From Orientallactaga sibirica (lineage: Eukaryota; Chordata; Mammalia; Rodentia; Dipodidae), in the NCBI GenBank assembly GCA_036365145.1, contig JAEOAD010000052.1, forward strand, positions 15,556,501 to 15,620,500: a stretch of 64,000 nucleotides of DNA. The letters are read 5' to 3'. A program made the translations under genes and the position numbers. Under the pieces are notes generated by a model. The model did no database searches. It had not been told where the DNA came from and was given only the letters and a program-made list of their open reading frames with translations. Every line of letters starts with the position of its first letter. Positions within the stretch are counted from its first letter, which is position 1. This document shows, piece by piece, positions 1-13,479 of the stretch.

Positions 1-168
1 AAGCCGGGCGTGGTAGCGCACGCTTTTAATCCTAGCACTCAGGAGGCAGAGGTAGGAGGATCACCATGAGTTTAAGGCCAGCTGGGACTACATAGTGAGT
101 TCCAGGTCAGCCTGGGCTGGAACAAGACCTTACCTCAAAAAACCAAAATAAAATAAAATAAAATAAAT
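1..168 (+). repeat. B1 SINE
   Basis: Starts AAGCCGGGCGTGGTAGCGCA and ends in an AAAATAAAAT-type tail. The copy begins at the window edge, nearly full length. Confidence 0.9.
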
Positions 169-171
169 GCA

Positions 172-200
172 TATGTGTGTGTGTGTGTGTGTGTGTGTGT
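172..200. repeat. (TG)n microsatellite
   Basis: About 14 TG units directly after the B1 tail. Confidence 0.9.
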
Positions 201-206
201 TTATAC

Positions 207-532
207 TGAAGGGTTAATAGCCTTCCCTGAAAACTAGAGGGAACTAAAGGGTTAATAACTAACCTTAAGATGAGAAGGCCATAAAGAATGGAGACATCCA
301 GTTCTCCCTATTCAACTCTGCTAAAGAGCCTATTCCGAGCAAATAACTTTGATGCCTTATCTGCTTCCCCTGGACCTGCAGCTAATTCAGTCTGTTTGCC
401 TTAGGATCCTCCTTATAAGTTTAACCCCAGCCTGACTCGGTGCCTCAGCTTCATCCTGCGTCCTCTCAATAAACAGTCTGTAGAGATCAAGTCTGGTGTT
501 CTTTCTTGTTTTTCTCCTACATTTTCCTTGCA
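207..532 (+). mobile_element. Solo ERV LTR
   Basis: About 326 bp starting TGAAGGGTTAATAG and ending CTTGCA. TATAA-like TTATAAG at 413, AATAAA at 468, then an R/U5-like stretch (GTCTGGTGTTCTTTCTTG). The same 3' segment recurs at 6370-6506. No internal retroviral sequence adjoins it, so it is a solo LTR. Confidence 0.65.
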
Positions 533-980
533 CTGGAGAGATAACATGGTGATTAAAACTGCTTGCTTGCAAAGCCAGACGTCTTTAATCTCAGCACTTG
601 AGAGGCAGAGGTAGGAGGATTGCTGTGAGTTCAAGGCCAACCTGAGACTACATAGTGAATTCCAGGGCAGCCTGGGCTACAGTGATACCCTACCTCAAAA
701 AAAAAGGAAAGAAAAGGAAAAAATAAAAAAGAAGAAAGAAAAGAAAAGAAAACAAAAAGAAAAAATAAAATAAAATGAGATAAAATATTTGGGGGCGGGA
801 GAGATGGCTCAGTGATTAAAGGCTCTTTCTTGCAAAGTCTGATGACCCAGGTTTGATCCCCCAGTGCCCATGTAAAGCCAGATGTACAAGGTGGCACATG
901 CATCTGGAGTTTGTTTGCATACCCATACCCATACACTGTCTTCCTCCCTCCCTCTTTCTCTCAAATAAATAATTATTTTT
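531..980 (+). repeat. SINE cluster: B2 fragment, B1, B2a
   Basis: 531-577 is a truncated B2 head, 578-786 a B1 with a long A-rich tail, and 790-980 a B2a ending in AATAAATAA. All are on the plus strand. Confidence 0.85.
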
Positions 981-1549
981 ATAGGTACTTATGAATAATG
1001 GTCGCTAAGAAGCATGTTCAACAAGTTCCTTGTTTGGAGAAGGATGTAAGCTCAGCACCACACAGGTGGGGGGCCCAGGTTGCCAGCAGGTTGCTATGTG
1101 CATTGTATAGGAGGAGGATATGTTTCCTGCCCAAGTCAAGCAGTGTGTAGGGTGATCAAGCTATTCCTGTGCTTGCCTGCCTATTGTGGGGAGGATTCCT
1201 TGGGAGAAACAGTTCACCCCAGATCTTTCCTCTCCTCCCACTTCCCTGTCTCCCCCTGTCCTGGCAATCTACCTTAACACAAAACTTCCTCCCCTGGGAG
1301 TTTGATGCCTACACTCAGATTGAATTGTCATGGACCCAGAGCTGGGGAATCTGGATAAAAGCTTAACAGGGCTACGCAATCCCAAAGCAAAAAGCACACT
1401 GCTGTCTCTCAGGCATTGTCTGTGCAGCACACACTCCCCCACCGCCATTCAGCCCCAGCTACTACTGGAGGAAGCCATGCTTGGCTTTGCAGTCAAGACA
1501 AGGTTGGGGGTAAGGACAGAGGGTTTTATAAGCAGGTTTTATTTTATTC
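981..1549. other. Unclassified TRIM54 intronic sequence
   Basis: No repeat or exon recognised. I looked for TRIM54 coiled-coil codons on the minus strand and found none. Confidence 0.6.
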
Positions 1550-2097
1550 TTTTTTAAAATTTTTATTTATTTATTTTTTTTTTGGTTTTTCGAGGTAGGG
1601 TCTCACTCTAGCTCAAGCTGGCCTGGAATTCACTATGTCCTCTCAGGGTGGCCTTGAACTCACAGTGATCCTCCTACCTCTGCCTCCCTAGTTCTGGAAT
1701 TAAAGGCGTGAGCCACCACACCTGGCTTTTTATTCTTTCTTTCTTTATTTATTTATTTGAGAGAGGGAGATAATGGATGTACTAGGTTCTCTATTCACTG
1801 CAAACTCCAGACACATGTGCCACCTTGTGGGTCTGGATTATATGGGTCCTGGGGAAACAAACCTGGATCCTTTGGCTTTGCAGGCAAACATTTTAATGGC
1901 TAAGCCATCCCTACAGGCCGTTTGTTTTTGTTTGTTTGTTTGTTTTGTTTCCATTTGTTTTTTGAGGTAGGGTCTCTATTAGCCCAGGCTGACATGGAAC
2001 TCACTCTGTAGTTCCAGGCTGGTCTTGAACTCACAGTGATCTTCCTACCTCTGCCTCCTGAGTGCTGGGTTTAAAGGCGTGCAACACCATGTGTAGC
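1550..2097 (-). repeat. SINE cluster: B1, B2a, B1
   Basis: B1 1550-1726, B2a 1744-1919, B1 1920-2097, all minus strand and head to tail. Confidence 0.88.
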
Positions 2098-2209
2098 TTT
2101 TGATGATTTTATATATGTATACAGTATATTTTTATCATGTTCACCCCCATCACCTTCTCTTGTCCTTCCCCTACCTCCCCCACTTGACCTCTCTGGTCTC
2201 TGGAAAGAG

Positions 2210-2242
<33 letters not shown>

Positions 2243-2540
2243 GGAGAGAGACACAGAGACAGACAGAGAGAGAGGGAGAGGAAGACAGATAGAGATGGGC
2301 GTGCCAGCAGTCTCTCAGCTGCTGCGAACGAAATCCAGATGCGTCGCCCCCTTGTGGTCAAGTGCAGCATTGCACCCTTGCGTCACTTTGCATCTGGCTA
2401 AACGTTGGACCTGGAGATTGGAACCGGCGTTCTTAGGCTTAGGAGGCAGGCGCTTTAACCGCTAAGCCATCTCTCCAGCCCTGGAAAGAGTCTCTTAAAG
2501 CCAGCAGGGTGCTTTTTCCATTCCAGTCTTCATTTCTATT
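2098..2540. mobile_element. L1 3' end fragment interrupted by a B2b SINE
   Basis: 2098-2199 and 2496-2540 resemble the L1 3' region seen at 14353. A minus-strand B2b occupies 2215-2480 and is flanked by 15-bp duplications at 2200-2214 and 2481-2495 (CTGGAAAGAGTCTCT). Confidence 0.7.
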
Positions 2541-2544
2541 TGCC

Positions 2545-2625
2545 TTTGCAGGGGATCAAACCCTGGGCCTGTTGGCACAGCAGGCCAAGACTCTCTAGTA
2601 CTGAGCTATACACATCTAATCCTGC
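2545..2625 (-). repeat. ID-like tRNA-derived SINE fragment
   Basis: Contains GGGGATCAAACCCTGGGCCT and ACTGAGCTATAC, the antisense of an ID-type (tRNA-Ala-like) head. 2626-2870 shows nothing recognisable. Confidence 0.55.
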
Positions 2626-2884
2626 AGGGAAGTTTTAAATTTACTAACTTTCTCTCTGAAGGTTAGATTGTTGAAGCCTACAGAATAAAATGATGGTCCA
2701 TGGAGAATAGAAAGAAGTACATAGAAAATGTATGACATGCCTGAGGTAGAGCTTATGAGATTCCAAGAGGACCAAGACTGTGGACCCTGACAAAGAGATT
2801 TCAAGTATAGTTCCCTCCTTCCTACTCCATCTCCAAGCTCCATTGGAGGAATTAGTGTTAAAATATTTTTTTAAATTTTATTTA

Positions 2885-3083
2885 TATTGAAATTTATTTA
2901 TTTATAATGAGAGGGAGTGAGAGCATGCTTAGGGCCTCCAAATACTGTGTACCATTTTGTGTATCTTTTGTGTATCTGGCTTTGGTGGATACTGGGGAAA
3001 TAAACCTGGGCCAGCAGGCTTTGCAAGCAAGCACTCTTAACCACGGAGCCACGTCCCCAGCACAGAGTTAGTGCTGAGATCAA

Positions 3084-3118
<35 letters not shown>

Positions 3119-4105
3119 AAGGTAGGGTCTCACTCTAGCCCAGGCTGACCTGGAATTCATTATGTAGTCTCAGGGTGGCCTTGAACTCACAGCAATACTC
3201 CTATCTTTGCCTCCCAAGTGCTGGGATTAAAGGCGTGTGCCTCCACACCCGGCTTGTATGTTCATTTTTTATTTTTATTTATTGATTTGACAGAGAAAGA
3301 GGGAGAGGGAGAGGGAGAGGGAGAGAGAGAGAGAGAGAGAATGGGCATGCCAGGGCCTCCAGCTACTGCAGACAAACTCCAGATGCATGCATCTCCTTGT
3401 GCATCTGGCTTACATGGGTCCTGGGGAATGGAACCTGGGTCCTTTGGCTTTGCAGGCAAACGCCTTAACCACTAAGCCATCCCTCCAGTACTGTATGTTC
3501 ATTTTTTATTATTTATTTATTTGCTTTTTTGAGGTAGGGTTTCATTCTAGCTCAGGCTGACCTGGAATTCACTATGCAGTCTCAAGGTGGTCTCACACTC
3601 ACAGCAATCCTCCTACTTCTGCCTTCTGAGTGCTGGGATTAAAGGCGTGCATCACCATGCCTGGCTCATTTTTTATTTTTATTTTTGAGAGAAAGAAAAG
3701 AAGAGAGAGAGAGAGAATGGGCACACCAGGACCTTCAGCCTGCTGAGAATGAACTCCAGACACATGCACCACAAGGGGGTGCATGTGTAACATTGAATGC
3801 TTGCATCACTGTGCATCTGGCTGTGTGGGACCTGGAGATCTGAACATGAGTTCTTGGGCTACACAGGCAAGTGCCTTAAACGCTAAGCCATCTCTATAGC
3901 CCTGTTCATTTATTATATTCTTTCTTCCCTTATCTTCTAAAAAGAATTTTCGATAGGTGTGGTGGTGGTACATGCCTATAATTCCAGTTCTACGAGGCTG
4001 AAATAGGAGGATCATCATGAGTTCAGGTCAGCCTGAGCTACAGAGTGAGATTCCAGTTCAACCTGGGTTACAGTGAGACCCTATTTTGAAATAAAAGAAA
4101 GAGAA
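2885..4105. repeat. SINE cluster (six copies)
   Basis: Minus strand: B2 2885-3062, B1 3087-3256 with a 32-base T tract, B2a 3262-3488, B1 3505-3667, B2b 3668-3902. Plus strand: B1 3951-4105. Confidence 0.85.
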
Positions 4106-4240
4106 AGCATTTTATTCATAGTGAGTTTCTACTCCCTAATATCTGAAGTCCTTGAGAGTCTAAACTGTAAATTTTGCTGACTTCACTTATGAAGTACATT
4201 CCTTTGTGTATCTTCATCTGTGAGCAAAGATAGTATTGAC

Positions 4241-4930
4241 TATTTTTTTTTTTTCGAGGTAGGGTCTCACTCTAGCCCAGGCTGACCTGGAATTCACTGT
4301 GTTGTCTCAGGGTGGCCTCAAACTCACAACAATCCTCCTACCTCTGCCTCCCTAGTTCTGGAATTAAAGGCATGTACCACCACACCCAGCACATCTGGCT
4401 TTTTTTTTTTTTAATTAGAGAGAGAGAGAGAGAGAGGAAGAGGCAGAGAGAATGGGCGCACCGGAGCTTCTCGGCCACTGTGAACAAACTCCAGGTGCAT
4501 GCTTCCCCTTGTGCACATGTGGAACATTGCATGCTTGTGTCACTTTTTGCATCTGTCTAAATGTGGGACCTGGAGATTCAAACAGGCGTTCTTAGCCTTC
4601 GCAGGCAGGCGCCTTAACCGCTAAGGCGTCTCTCCAGCCCACATCTGGCTTTTTGTATGGATGCTGGGATTGAACTCGGGTCCTCATGCTTTAGTAGCAA
4701 GGACTCTTATCCACGGAGTCATCTCCCCGGCTTCTATTTACCATGTTGAGAAATGGGAAAGTGTAGTCTAGGCTGGCCTTGCACTTGATAGGTAGCTGAG
4801 AATGCCTTGACCTCCTGATCTGCATGCCTCTACCTTCAAGTACTAGGACTACAGGCACGTGGTGCCAGAGACGGAAGATAGCGTTGTGTACATGGCAAGC
4901 GAGCACTCCACAAGCTGAGCTATACAAGCC
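4241..4930 (-). repeat. B1, nested B2b, older B2 and B1 remnants
   Basis: B1 4241-4392. A B2b at about 4400-4638 is inserted with CACATCTGGCTTTT duplicated on both sides. An older B2 remnant follows to 4733, then an eroded B1 at 4740-4930. 4106-4240 holds nothing recognised. Confidence 0.75.
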
Positions 4931-4977
4931 GCTCACTGGAGAGCCTCTAGGCAACTGTTAGAAGCAGGCACTTGCAT

Positions 4978-5190
4978 GGGCTGGAGAGATGGCTTAGCAG
5001 TTAAGGTGCTTACCTGCAAAGCCAAAGGACCGTGATTCAATTCTCCAAGACCCGTCTAAGCCAGATGCACATGGTGACACATGCATCTAGAGTTTGTTTG
5101 AGTAGCCAAAGGCCCTGGTGTGCCCATTCTCTCTCTCTCTCTCTCTGCCTTTCTCTCTCAAATAAATAAATAAAAATATTTTTTAAAAAA
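4978..5190 (+). repeat. B2a SINE
   Basis: Full-length copy with A box TGGCTTAGCAGTTAAGG, CT repeat and AATAAATAAATAAA tail. Confidence 0.9.
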
Positions 5191-5225
5191 AGAAGTAGGC
5201 ACTTGCACCCTGTGTTCTTTGTTCA

Positions 5226-5475
5226 TTATTATTATTATTTTATTTATTCATTGTAAGTGAACTCCAGATGCATGTGCCACCATGCACATCTGGCTTACAT
5301 GAATACTGGGGAATTGAACCTGGATCCTTAGGCTTTGCTGGCAAGTGCCTTAACCACTAAGCCATCTCTCCAGTGCACCCTGTGTTTCGTAAGTGAGGAA
5401 GTTAGGGCCAGATAAATCAATAACCTCCTCAAGGCCACGCAAAGGCAAACATGGAACTAAGACTTTAGCCTTGAT
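5226..5475. repeat. B2 3'-truncated copy and MIR fragment
   Basis: 5226-5375 is a minus-strand B2. 5380-5475 looks like an ancient plus-strand MIR core (GTGAGGAAGTTAGGGCCAG, CCTCAAGGCCACGC). The stretch to exon 3 holds nothing else. Confidence 0.6.
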
Positions 5476-5657
5476 CTGCTAGTCTAACCTGCATGTCCAA
5501 CCTACATCCGGGATGGCTATGTGTGCAGCCAAACACTTTCACAGATGACAATGTCATGTTAAATGTCAAAAAGTTGGACAACTCTGTCAACTAGACCTTA
5601 ACCAAGCGCAGTGAGAGGCTGGCTCTGTCCTAAACCATTGCTCCCAACGCTGGCTAC

Positions 5658-5829
5658 CTTCTGGCGTTTGTAAATGGTGGGCAGTGGGGCCACCTCGCAG
5701 TCCTTGTGGGCACCAAAGACCTTGCAGAGAGAGCAAGTGGGCACTTCGCAGCTCAGGCAGTAGATGTTGATCTTCTCATCCTCATGCTCTTCACACATGA
5801 GATGCTGCTCTGCCTTGGAGTGCAGTGGC
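5658..5829 (-). CDS. TRIM54: TRIM54 coding exon 3 (B-box 2)
   Basis: The acceptor AG is at 5831-5830. The first base completes R114, then residues 115-171 follow to an AAG|GTAGCC donor at 5657-5656. The B-box zinc ligands visible are C126, H129, C138, C141, C146, C149, H155 and C158. It ends in phase 0. Confidence 0.96.
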
Positions 5830-7980
5830 CTGGGGGACGTGAGCAGGGCAGTCTTGAGGGTCAGGGGCCAGGCCCAGGGAAGTCGGCCTGAGTGCACACC
5901 TTTTCTCCAGCCTCCACCGACCAACCACCACCTTCTCCATCCCTGCAGCTGGTTGCTGTGACTGTCAGTGACTTCTGCAATGCTCTCAATGTGGGAAAGA
6001 GACAGAGACCTGAGCCCAAGAAGAGTCCATTCCAGGGTTGGAGAAATGGCTTAGTGGTTAAGGTGGTTGCCTGTGGAGCCTAAGGATCTAGGTTCAATTC
6101 CCCAGTACCCACGTAAGCCAGGTACACAAGGTGACACATGTATCTGGAGTGCGTTTGCAGTGACTGGAGGCCCTGGTGCACCCATTCTCTCTCTTTCCAT
6201 CTGTCTCTTTCTCTTTCTAATAAATAAATAAAACTTAAAACAAAAAGAATCTATTCCAGGGAAGCAAAGGTTTCATGCAGGCTGGTGAAGTAAAGGATAC
6301 TGGGGTGGGCTGTGGCTCTGGACCAGAAGGAGAGGGTGAGGGTGAAACCCCGGCCAGAGAGACAGTCAGTCCTACCTCCTGGATCCACTCTCTGTTTAAA
6401 TTGAAGAGCAAGCCAATGGCCCCTCGCTATGCCTCCAATAAACAATCTGTCTGTAGAGATCAAGTCCAGTGTTCTTTCTTGCTTTTCTCCTATACTTTCC
6501 TTACAGATGCCCTGCTGAGAGTCACACCCTGCTCTACAGAGAGGCAAAGGGCCCTGGTGGCTCACCGGGAGGACTCCTGCTTGTAGATGTCAATAATGTT
6601 CTCCACTAGCAGGTTTCGTTGCAGTCCGTAGACTCCGTGTCTGTCCAGGACAACCTCATGCCTGCAAGATGGGCAGCGAAAACGGCCTCCAGAAGACACA
6701 GCCGTGGAACCCCGAGATTGCCACAGGGGATTCGAGGCCTGTGGAGACAGGCAACAGGAAAGTAGAGGCAGTGAAACTTGCGGGAACTGGGAGGTGGGTC
6801 GGGAGTTTTGCATGCAACACAAAGATGATCTTGAATTCCAGATCCTCCTGCCTTTACCTCCCAAGTGCTGAGATTGCGGGTGTGCCCCACCGTGCATGTC
6901 TCCTTTATCATTTCCAAATTTCTTACAAGGACTTTGGAGTTTGTAAAAAAGAAAAACGAAACAAAACACTTATATTTAAAAATGTAAGACCAGCATGGTG
7001 ACACACACCTTTAATCTCAGCACTCAGGAGGCAGAGGTAGGACGATTGCCATGAGTTCGAGGCCACCCTGAGACTACATAGTGAATTCCAGGTCAGCCTG
7101 GACTAGAGTGAAACCCTACCTCAAAAAAACCAAAACAAAACAAAAATGTAATGCCCAGACATGACATGAACAACAGGAGGGGCTAGAATACCATAATAAA
7201 GAGGAGCCAATAGACAGACTATAGATGCCACTGTCTAGGGAGTCAGGGTAAACAGGGAGCAAAGACAGAGTAAGTGGGAAAGAACCTCAGAAGACAAGGA
7301 GGGATGCAGGAGTTCAGATCAAAATCAGAGAGTCAGTGAGGAAAGCTGAAAAATTGTATCTTATGTCAGAAGACTGTAAGTCTAAGGGTGAGGATTTGAA
7401 CTTGATCTTAGGAGAGGCAAGCAAACACCTAATAGACATAATGGGGATAGATGGGAAAGGCAAGGACCAGCTAAGAAGAAAGTGGCAGTCAGTCAGTGAC
7501 AGACCCTCCCTCAGATAGAGACAGAGGTGGAATCAGTGGGATCAATCAGTCACTTGAATGTGGAGTGCTGAGGAGAGGAGGGATTGGAAAAGACTGGAGT
7601 TGTGAGCCTGGATACTTGGGAAGACACAGTGTCTAAGGAGTGTCAACTGAGAGTGCAGATCAGGCAGTCTATGCGCTTAGGTGGGAAATAGTCGCATCTC
7701 CCATCCTTCCTTCCACTATATTTCCTTCCTTCTTCCCTTCCCCCTCCCTCTCTCCCTCTCTCCCTTTTTAATTTTTTATTTATTTATTTGACAGAGAAAA
7801 AGGGGGAGAGAGAGAGAGGGAGAATGGGCACACCAGGGCCTCTAGCCACTGCAAACGAACTCCAGACACATGTGCCACCTTGTGTATTTGGCTAATGTGG
7901 GTCCTGGGGAATCGAACCTGGGTCCTTTGGCTTTGCACGCAAATGCCTGAATCGCTAAGCTATCTCTCCATCCACTTTTT

Positions 7981-8049
<69 letters not shown>

Positions 8050-9085
8050 CCTTTCCTTCCAAGGTAGGGTCTCACTCTAGCTCAGGATGACTGTGAATTC
8101 ACTATGTAGTCTCAGGGTGGCCTTGAACTCATGGCAATCGTCCTACCTGTACCTCCGAAGTTCTGGGATGTGATAGGCATGTGATACAATACCTGGCATA
8201 TATATCTATATGGAGAGAGAGAGAGAGAGAGAATGAGTGCACCAGGGCTTCCAGCCACTTCAAACAAACTCCAGACACTTACACCATCTTGTGTAACTGG
8301 CTTTATGTGAGTACTGGGGAATTGAACCTGGGCCCTTTGGCTTTGCAGGCAAGTGCCTTAGCTAAGCCATCTCTCCACTAACCTGAGCAGAAATTGCTCA
8401 TTTCCCTCAATGAGAATGCATACCATGAACCATAGTAGTTTTAGCAGCACCTGTGACTTCCCACCTACAGAAATCACAGCTGCTTTCATGTCTCATTACA
8501 ATGTGCACAAAAATAGTTTACAGTAGTGATTAGGCCCACTGTTGGAACTATTTATTGTGCAGACCAAGAAGCACAAACTAGCCAAGCATGGTGGTGCATG
8601 CCTTTAATCCCAGCATTTGGGAGGCAGAGGTAGGAGGATTGCCGTGAGTTCAAGGCCATCCTGAGACTACATAGTGAATTCCAGGTCAGCCTGGGCTAGA
8701 ATAAGGCCCTACCTCAAAAAAAAAAAAAAAAAAAAAGGCTGAGCCAGGCATGGCGGCGCACACCTTTAATCCCTGCACTTGGGAGGCAGAGGTAGGAGGA
8801 TTGCTGTTAGTTCGAGGCCACCCTGAGACTACATAGTGAATTCCAGATCAGCGTGGACTAGAGTGAGACCCTACCTCCAAAAAAAAAAAAAAAAAAAGGC
8901 TGAAGCGATGGCTTAGCAGTCAAGGCATTTGCCTGCAAAACCTATTGATCCAGGTTTGATTCCCCAGGACCCATGTCAGCCAGATGCCCAAGGTGATGCC
9001 TGCATCTGGAGTTCATTTGCAGCATTTGGAGGCCCTGATGTGCTCATTCTCTCTATCTGCCTATTTTGTCTCTCTTTCTCTCTCT

Positions 9086-9121
<36 letters not shown>

Positions 9122-12100
9122 TATGGAGTACTCCCTTAATCCCAGTGCTTGGGAGGCTGAGGTAGGAGAATAGCTGGAGTTTGAGGCCACACTGAGAGTA
9201 CATAGTGAATTCCAGGTCAGCCTGGACTAGAAGAGTGAGACCCTACCTCGAAAAAAATAGTAATTTTAGACTATAAGGTATAGATGAAAACCTGTGTCTT
9301 CTTAGCTTCAGTCTTTTTTCTGAGCTAAAGATCTTCCACCCTGATTCTACCATCTCAACAGCAGCATCTTCTCTTCTACTTTCTATTTCATAACTAAGAA
9401 ATAATTGATTTGGCTCTGTTGTATAAATGATGCTTTGTTCTTTTCTTAAATGTCACATTTACACAAGGGAGTCGACCCCATCAAGAACATTTCATGTGCC
9501 AATGATGTGATGATGATATAGAGGAAATTCCATCTCTCTAGAAAATAGAACCAGACAATGCCTGCCCCCATCCCTTTGTGTGACTGTAACTGCTCCTGTG
9601 TTCTCCCCTGCACAATGGGGTTGATATCCATTCCATCTAATGCAAATGGAATTGTTTGTGAAGATATTCTATCCTTATAATGTACTGCATGAACACAAAG
9701 GAAATGTTAGCAACCCTGATCTAAAATGTAACAATTGCTGGGCATGGTGACTCATGCCTTTAATCCCAGCACTCAGGAGGCAGAGGTAGGAGGATCACCA
9801 TGAGTTCGAGGCCAACCTAAGACTATATAGTGAATTCCAGGTCAGCCTGAGCTAAGTGAGACCCTACCTTGAAAAACAAACAAACAAACAAAAAAACAAA
9901 AGAAAGAAAGAAAATTAAAATGTAGGGCTGGAGAGATGGCTTAACGGTTAAGGTGTTTGCCTGTGAAGCCTAAGGATCCTGGTTTTATTCTCCCGGTCCC
10001 ACGTAAGCCAAATGCACAAGGGGGAGCATGAGTCTGGAGTTCTTTTGCAGTGGCTAGAGGCCCTGGCATGCCTCTCACTCTCCCTCTTTGTCTTCCCTCT
10101 CTCTGTCTCTAATAAATACATTTTTAAAAATGAAATCTTTAAAAATAAAATGTAACAATAGATGGCAGCACAGAGCTAAAGGGCATGCAACAACTAGATT
10201 AGATAAGATGAAATGGGACAAGAGCTGGAAGTGTTGCTCGGTGGTGGATTGCATGGAGCAAATAAGTGGAACTTAGTTCTAGGCCAGGCCCAAGCTTCCG
10301 TGTCTCTCCTGGAGGGTGCTGATGCCTCTTAATGCCTTCTAGTTCTTTTGTGCCCTATCTAGAGGGTGCTCTGTAAATGAAGCCATTCTGCATGTTCACA
10401 ATCATCTCAGAGGGTTTGCCCTCTTCCCTGGCTATCCAAGGCGTGCTAACATGGGACACAGGGCCTGGATTCAAGGCACGTTGTTAGAGGCCGCCTCCTG
10501 TAATCTGACGTCAAATGACTAATGGTAGACTGTGCAGGTTCTGTGAGCCAGGCCCTTGGATCACATCAGAGAAACCACAGGAATGGAGTGGGCAGAAGAG
10601 CAGGCTTGTGATGCAGAATCCAGGTCAATCTTGGCAAAAGGTAAGCTGGGACTTTTGTGTGAAAAACTAGGCGATAGGGGAGCGAAGACCTGGTCCCGAG
10701 GCTGTTAAAAGTCCCATTGTGGAAAGGGAAATGGAGAGATAAAGGAGTGCTTTGAGTGAGGACTAGGGTAACAATGCAAAAGACTTAAAAACTGTCATCA
10801 AGCTGGGCGTGGTGGCGCACGCCTTTAATCCCAGCACTCGGGAGGCAGAGGTAGAAGGATTGCCAAGAGTTCGAGGCCACCCTGAGATTCCCTAGTGAAT
10901 TCCAGGTCAGCCTGGGCTAGAGTGAGACCCTACCCCGAAGCCCTCCCCCCGCGAAAATTGTCACTTATGCTGGGCAAGGTGCCACATACCTGGCATCCCA
11001 GCCTTTGGGCGGGAAAGGCAGGAGGATCAGGAATGCAAGGCTATCCTTGGCTACATAGCAAATTTGAGGCCAACCTGGGCTACGTGAGACCTTGTCTCAA
11101 AAGACAAAACAGGAGCCGGGCATGGTGGCGCACGCCTTTAATCCCAGCACTCGGGAGGCAGAGGTAGGAGGATTGCAGTGAGTTTGAGGCCACCCTGAGA
11201 CTACATAGTAAATTCCAGGTCAGCCTGAACTAGAGCAAAACCCTACCTGGAAAAAACAAAACAACAACAACAAAAAAAGACAAAACAGGGCTGGAGACAT
11301 GGCTTAGCAGTTAAGGCATTGTCTGTGAAGCCTAAGGACCCAGGTTCAATTCCCAGATCCCACATAAACCAGGTGCACATGGTAGTGCACGCATCTGGAG
11401 TTTGTTTGCAGTGGCTATAGCCCCTAGCTCACCCATTCTCTCTCTCTTTCTTTCTCTCTCTCATAAATAAATAAAATATTTTTAAAAAGACAAAACAAAA
11501 AAGAGGTCATCCACAATCATCATTTTTGAATTTATAATGCCATATTGTTACAATTACAAGGGATTAAATCCCCTTTGGTGTAAAACGCCCATTCAAAGAT
11601 GTGAACAACAGGTGAAGAGATGAATAGCTTCATGATTTATAGCTCATGGCAAATTATCAAAGACAGTGATGAGAGGAGGAACTGGCAGTGGAGGTTTATT
11701 TTTTATTTTTTGATTTTTTGAGGTAGGGTCTCACTCTGGTCCAGGCTGACCTGGAATTTATTCTGTATTCTCAGGTTGGCCTCGAACTCACGGCGATCCT
11801 CCTACCTCTGCCTCCCAAGTGCTGGGATTAAGGGCGTGCGCCACCACGCCCGGCTAGCAGTGGAAGTTTTTATTTCTATGAAACCAACCTTCTTTCCTGT
11901 GGGAGCAATATCCCAAATCCTGATACAAAGTCACTGCAACTCACAATTTCAGCAAACCAGTCTCACGTTAAGGAGATCTGGCCAAGCCAGACTGAGGAAG
12001 CCCTAGTGCCTTGCTGGGAATGATGACACACACCTACAGTCTCAGCACTTAGACTGAGGCAAGAGGCTGGCTGCAAGCTGGAGGCCTGTCTGGGCTACAT

Positions 12101-13440
12101 TGTGAGTGCCAGGCCAGGTCAGCAGGCCTATATAGCACTATCCTGTAGCTAACCTGGGAGCAGTGGTTCATGCCTTCAAAGCCAGCCTGGGCTACAGAGT
12201 GAGTTCCAGGTCAGCCTGGGCTAGAGAGAGATCTTGCCTCAAAAGCAAACAAAAAGCTGGTGATGCACACTTTTAATCCCAGCACTTGGGAGGCAGAGGT
12301 AGGAGGATCTCCGTGAGTTCAAGGCCACCCTGAGGCTAATTCCAGGTCAATCTGTGCTAGAGCGAGACCCTATCTCAACTGCCTCTCTCTCCCAAAAAAT
12401 CACAAAAATAAAACAACAACAAAAACCCTGTGCCTGATAGTACCGGGTCCTAACCAGAAATTGACATTAGGGTGGAGTGAGACTGAATTCATCTTATTCC
12501 TAGACTCCTGTTCAGGAGAGAAAGTATTGTTCTTTTGGGGTCCCTCTCTAGCTGGCCCACCTCCAGATAGGCTGCTCCTGAGCAACCTTCTTCCAGGGCC
12601 TTCTGCTAACGATAACAGGTTGCTTCTCAGAATCAAGTGCCCACAGTGAAGCGGGGGTAGGTACAGAAATACACTGAAGGCTTGCTTTCAAGCAGTTTGG
12701 ACACGAATAGAGTTTACAAATACAGAAACACATGGCAAGATGTTTGTGTAAAATCCCACACCAACAGCTTTGCGCTCATCAAAGTTCTTGGTAGTTGAGT
12801 GGGTGCAAGTGGTTGGGGAGGAAGAAGGAGGGAGAAATTAGAGAGGGATTAATGTCATATTTTCAGTTTTCCATTTCAGATCAGAAAAAGGTGAAAGACA
12901 AGTTAGTGCTCTACAGAGAGTTATAATAGTAACTAAATAGAATATTGAAGGAGGCTAGAAGAAGGCTAGCTCCTTTTAGGCAGCTTTAGTCAGAGGTGGA
13001 GGACCAGAGAGAACCAGGAGATGGCACCTCACATGACACCTCGCCCTGACACAAGAATGGAACTCTTGGGCTGGAGAGATGGCTTAGCAGTTAAGACGCT
13101 TGCCTGCAAAACCTAAAGGCCCATGTGTTGCCATGTGCATCTGGCTTATGTGGGGAATAGAGCCTGGGTTCTAAGGCCTCACAGGCAAGTGCCTTTGAAG
13201 GCCTCAGCTTCTCTTAAATGGGCTTTATGAACTTGCTGCTCTGCTCCAGTCTTTCCTTAAAAAATCTTAATTTTGCTGGACGCCTTTCATCCCAGCACTC
13301 AGGAGGCAGAGGTAGGAGGATTTTAAAAAATAAATTTTTAAATAAATAAAATTTTAAAAATTGATGTGAAAAAAGAAAAAAAAAAGGGCTGGAGAGATGG
13401 TTTAGTGGTTAGGGCGCATGCCTACAAAGCCAGCTCCCAA

Positions 13441-13479
<39 letters not shown>

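Noticed and set aside
5001..5060. tRNA genes
   Set aside because: A-box and B-box matches throughout the window belong to B2-like SINEs; the rest of the cloverleaf does not close.
1..5657. Remaining TRIM54 exons (coiled coil, COS box)
   Set aside because: No minus-strand frame here matches. The open frames are SINE-derived, so the exons must lie beyond the left edge.
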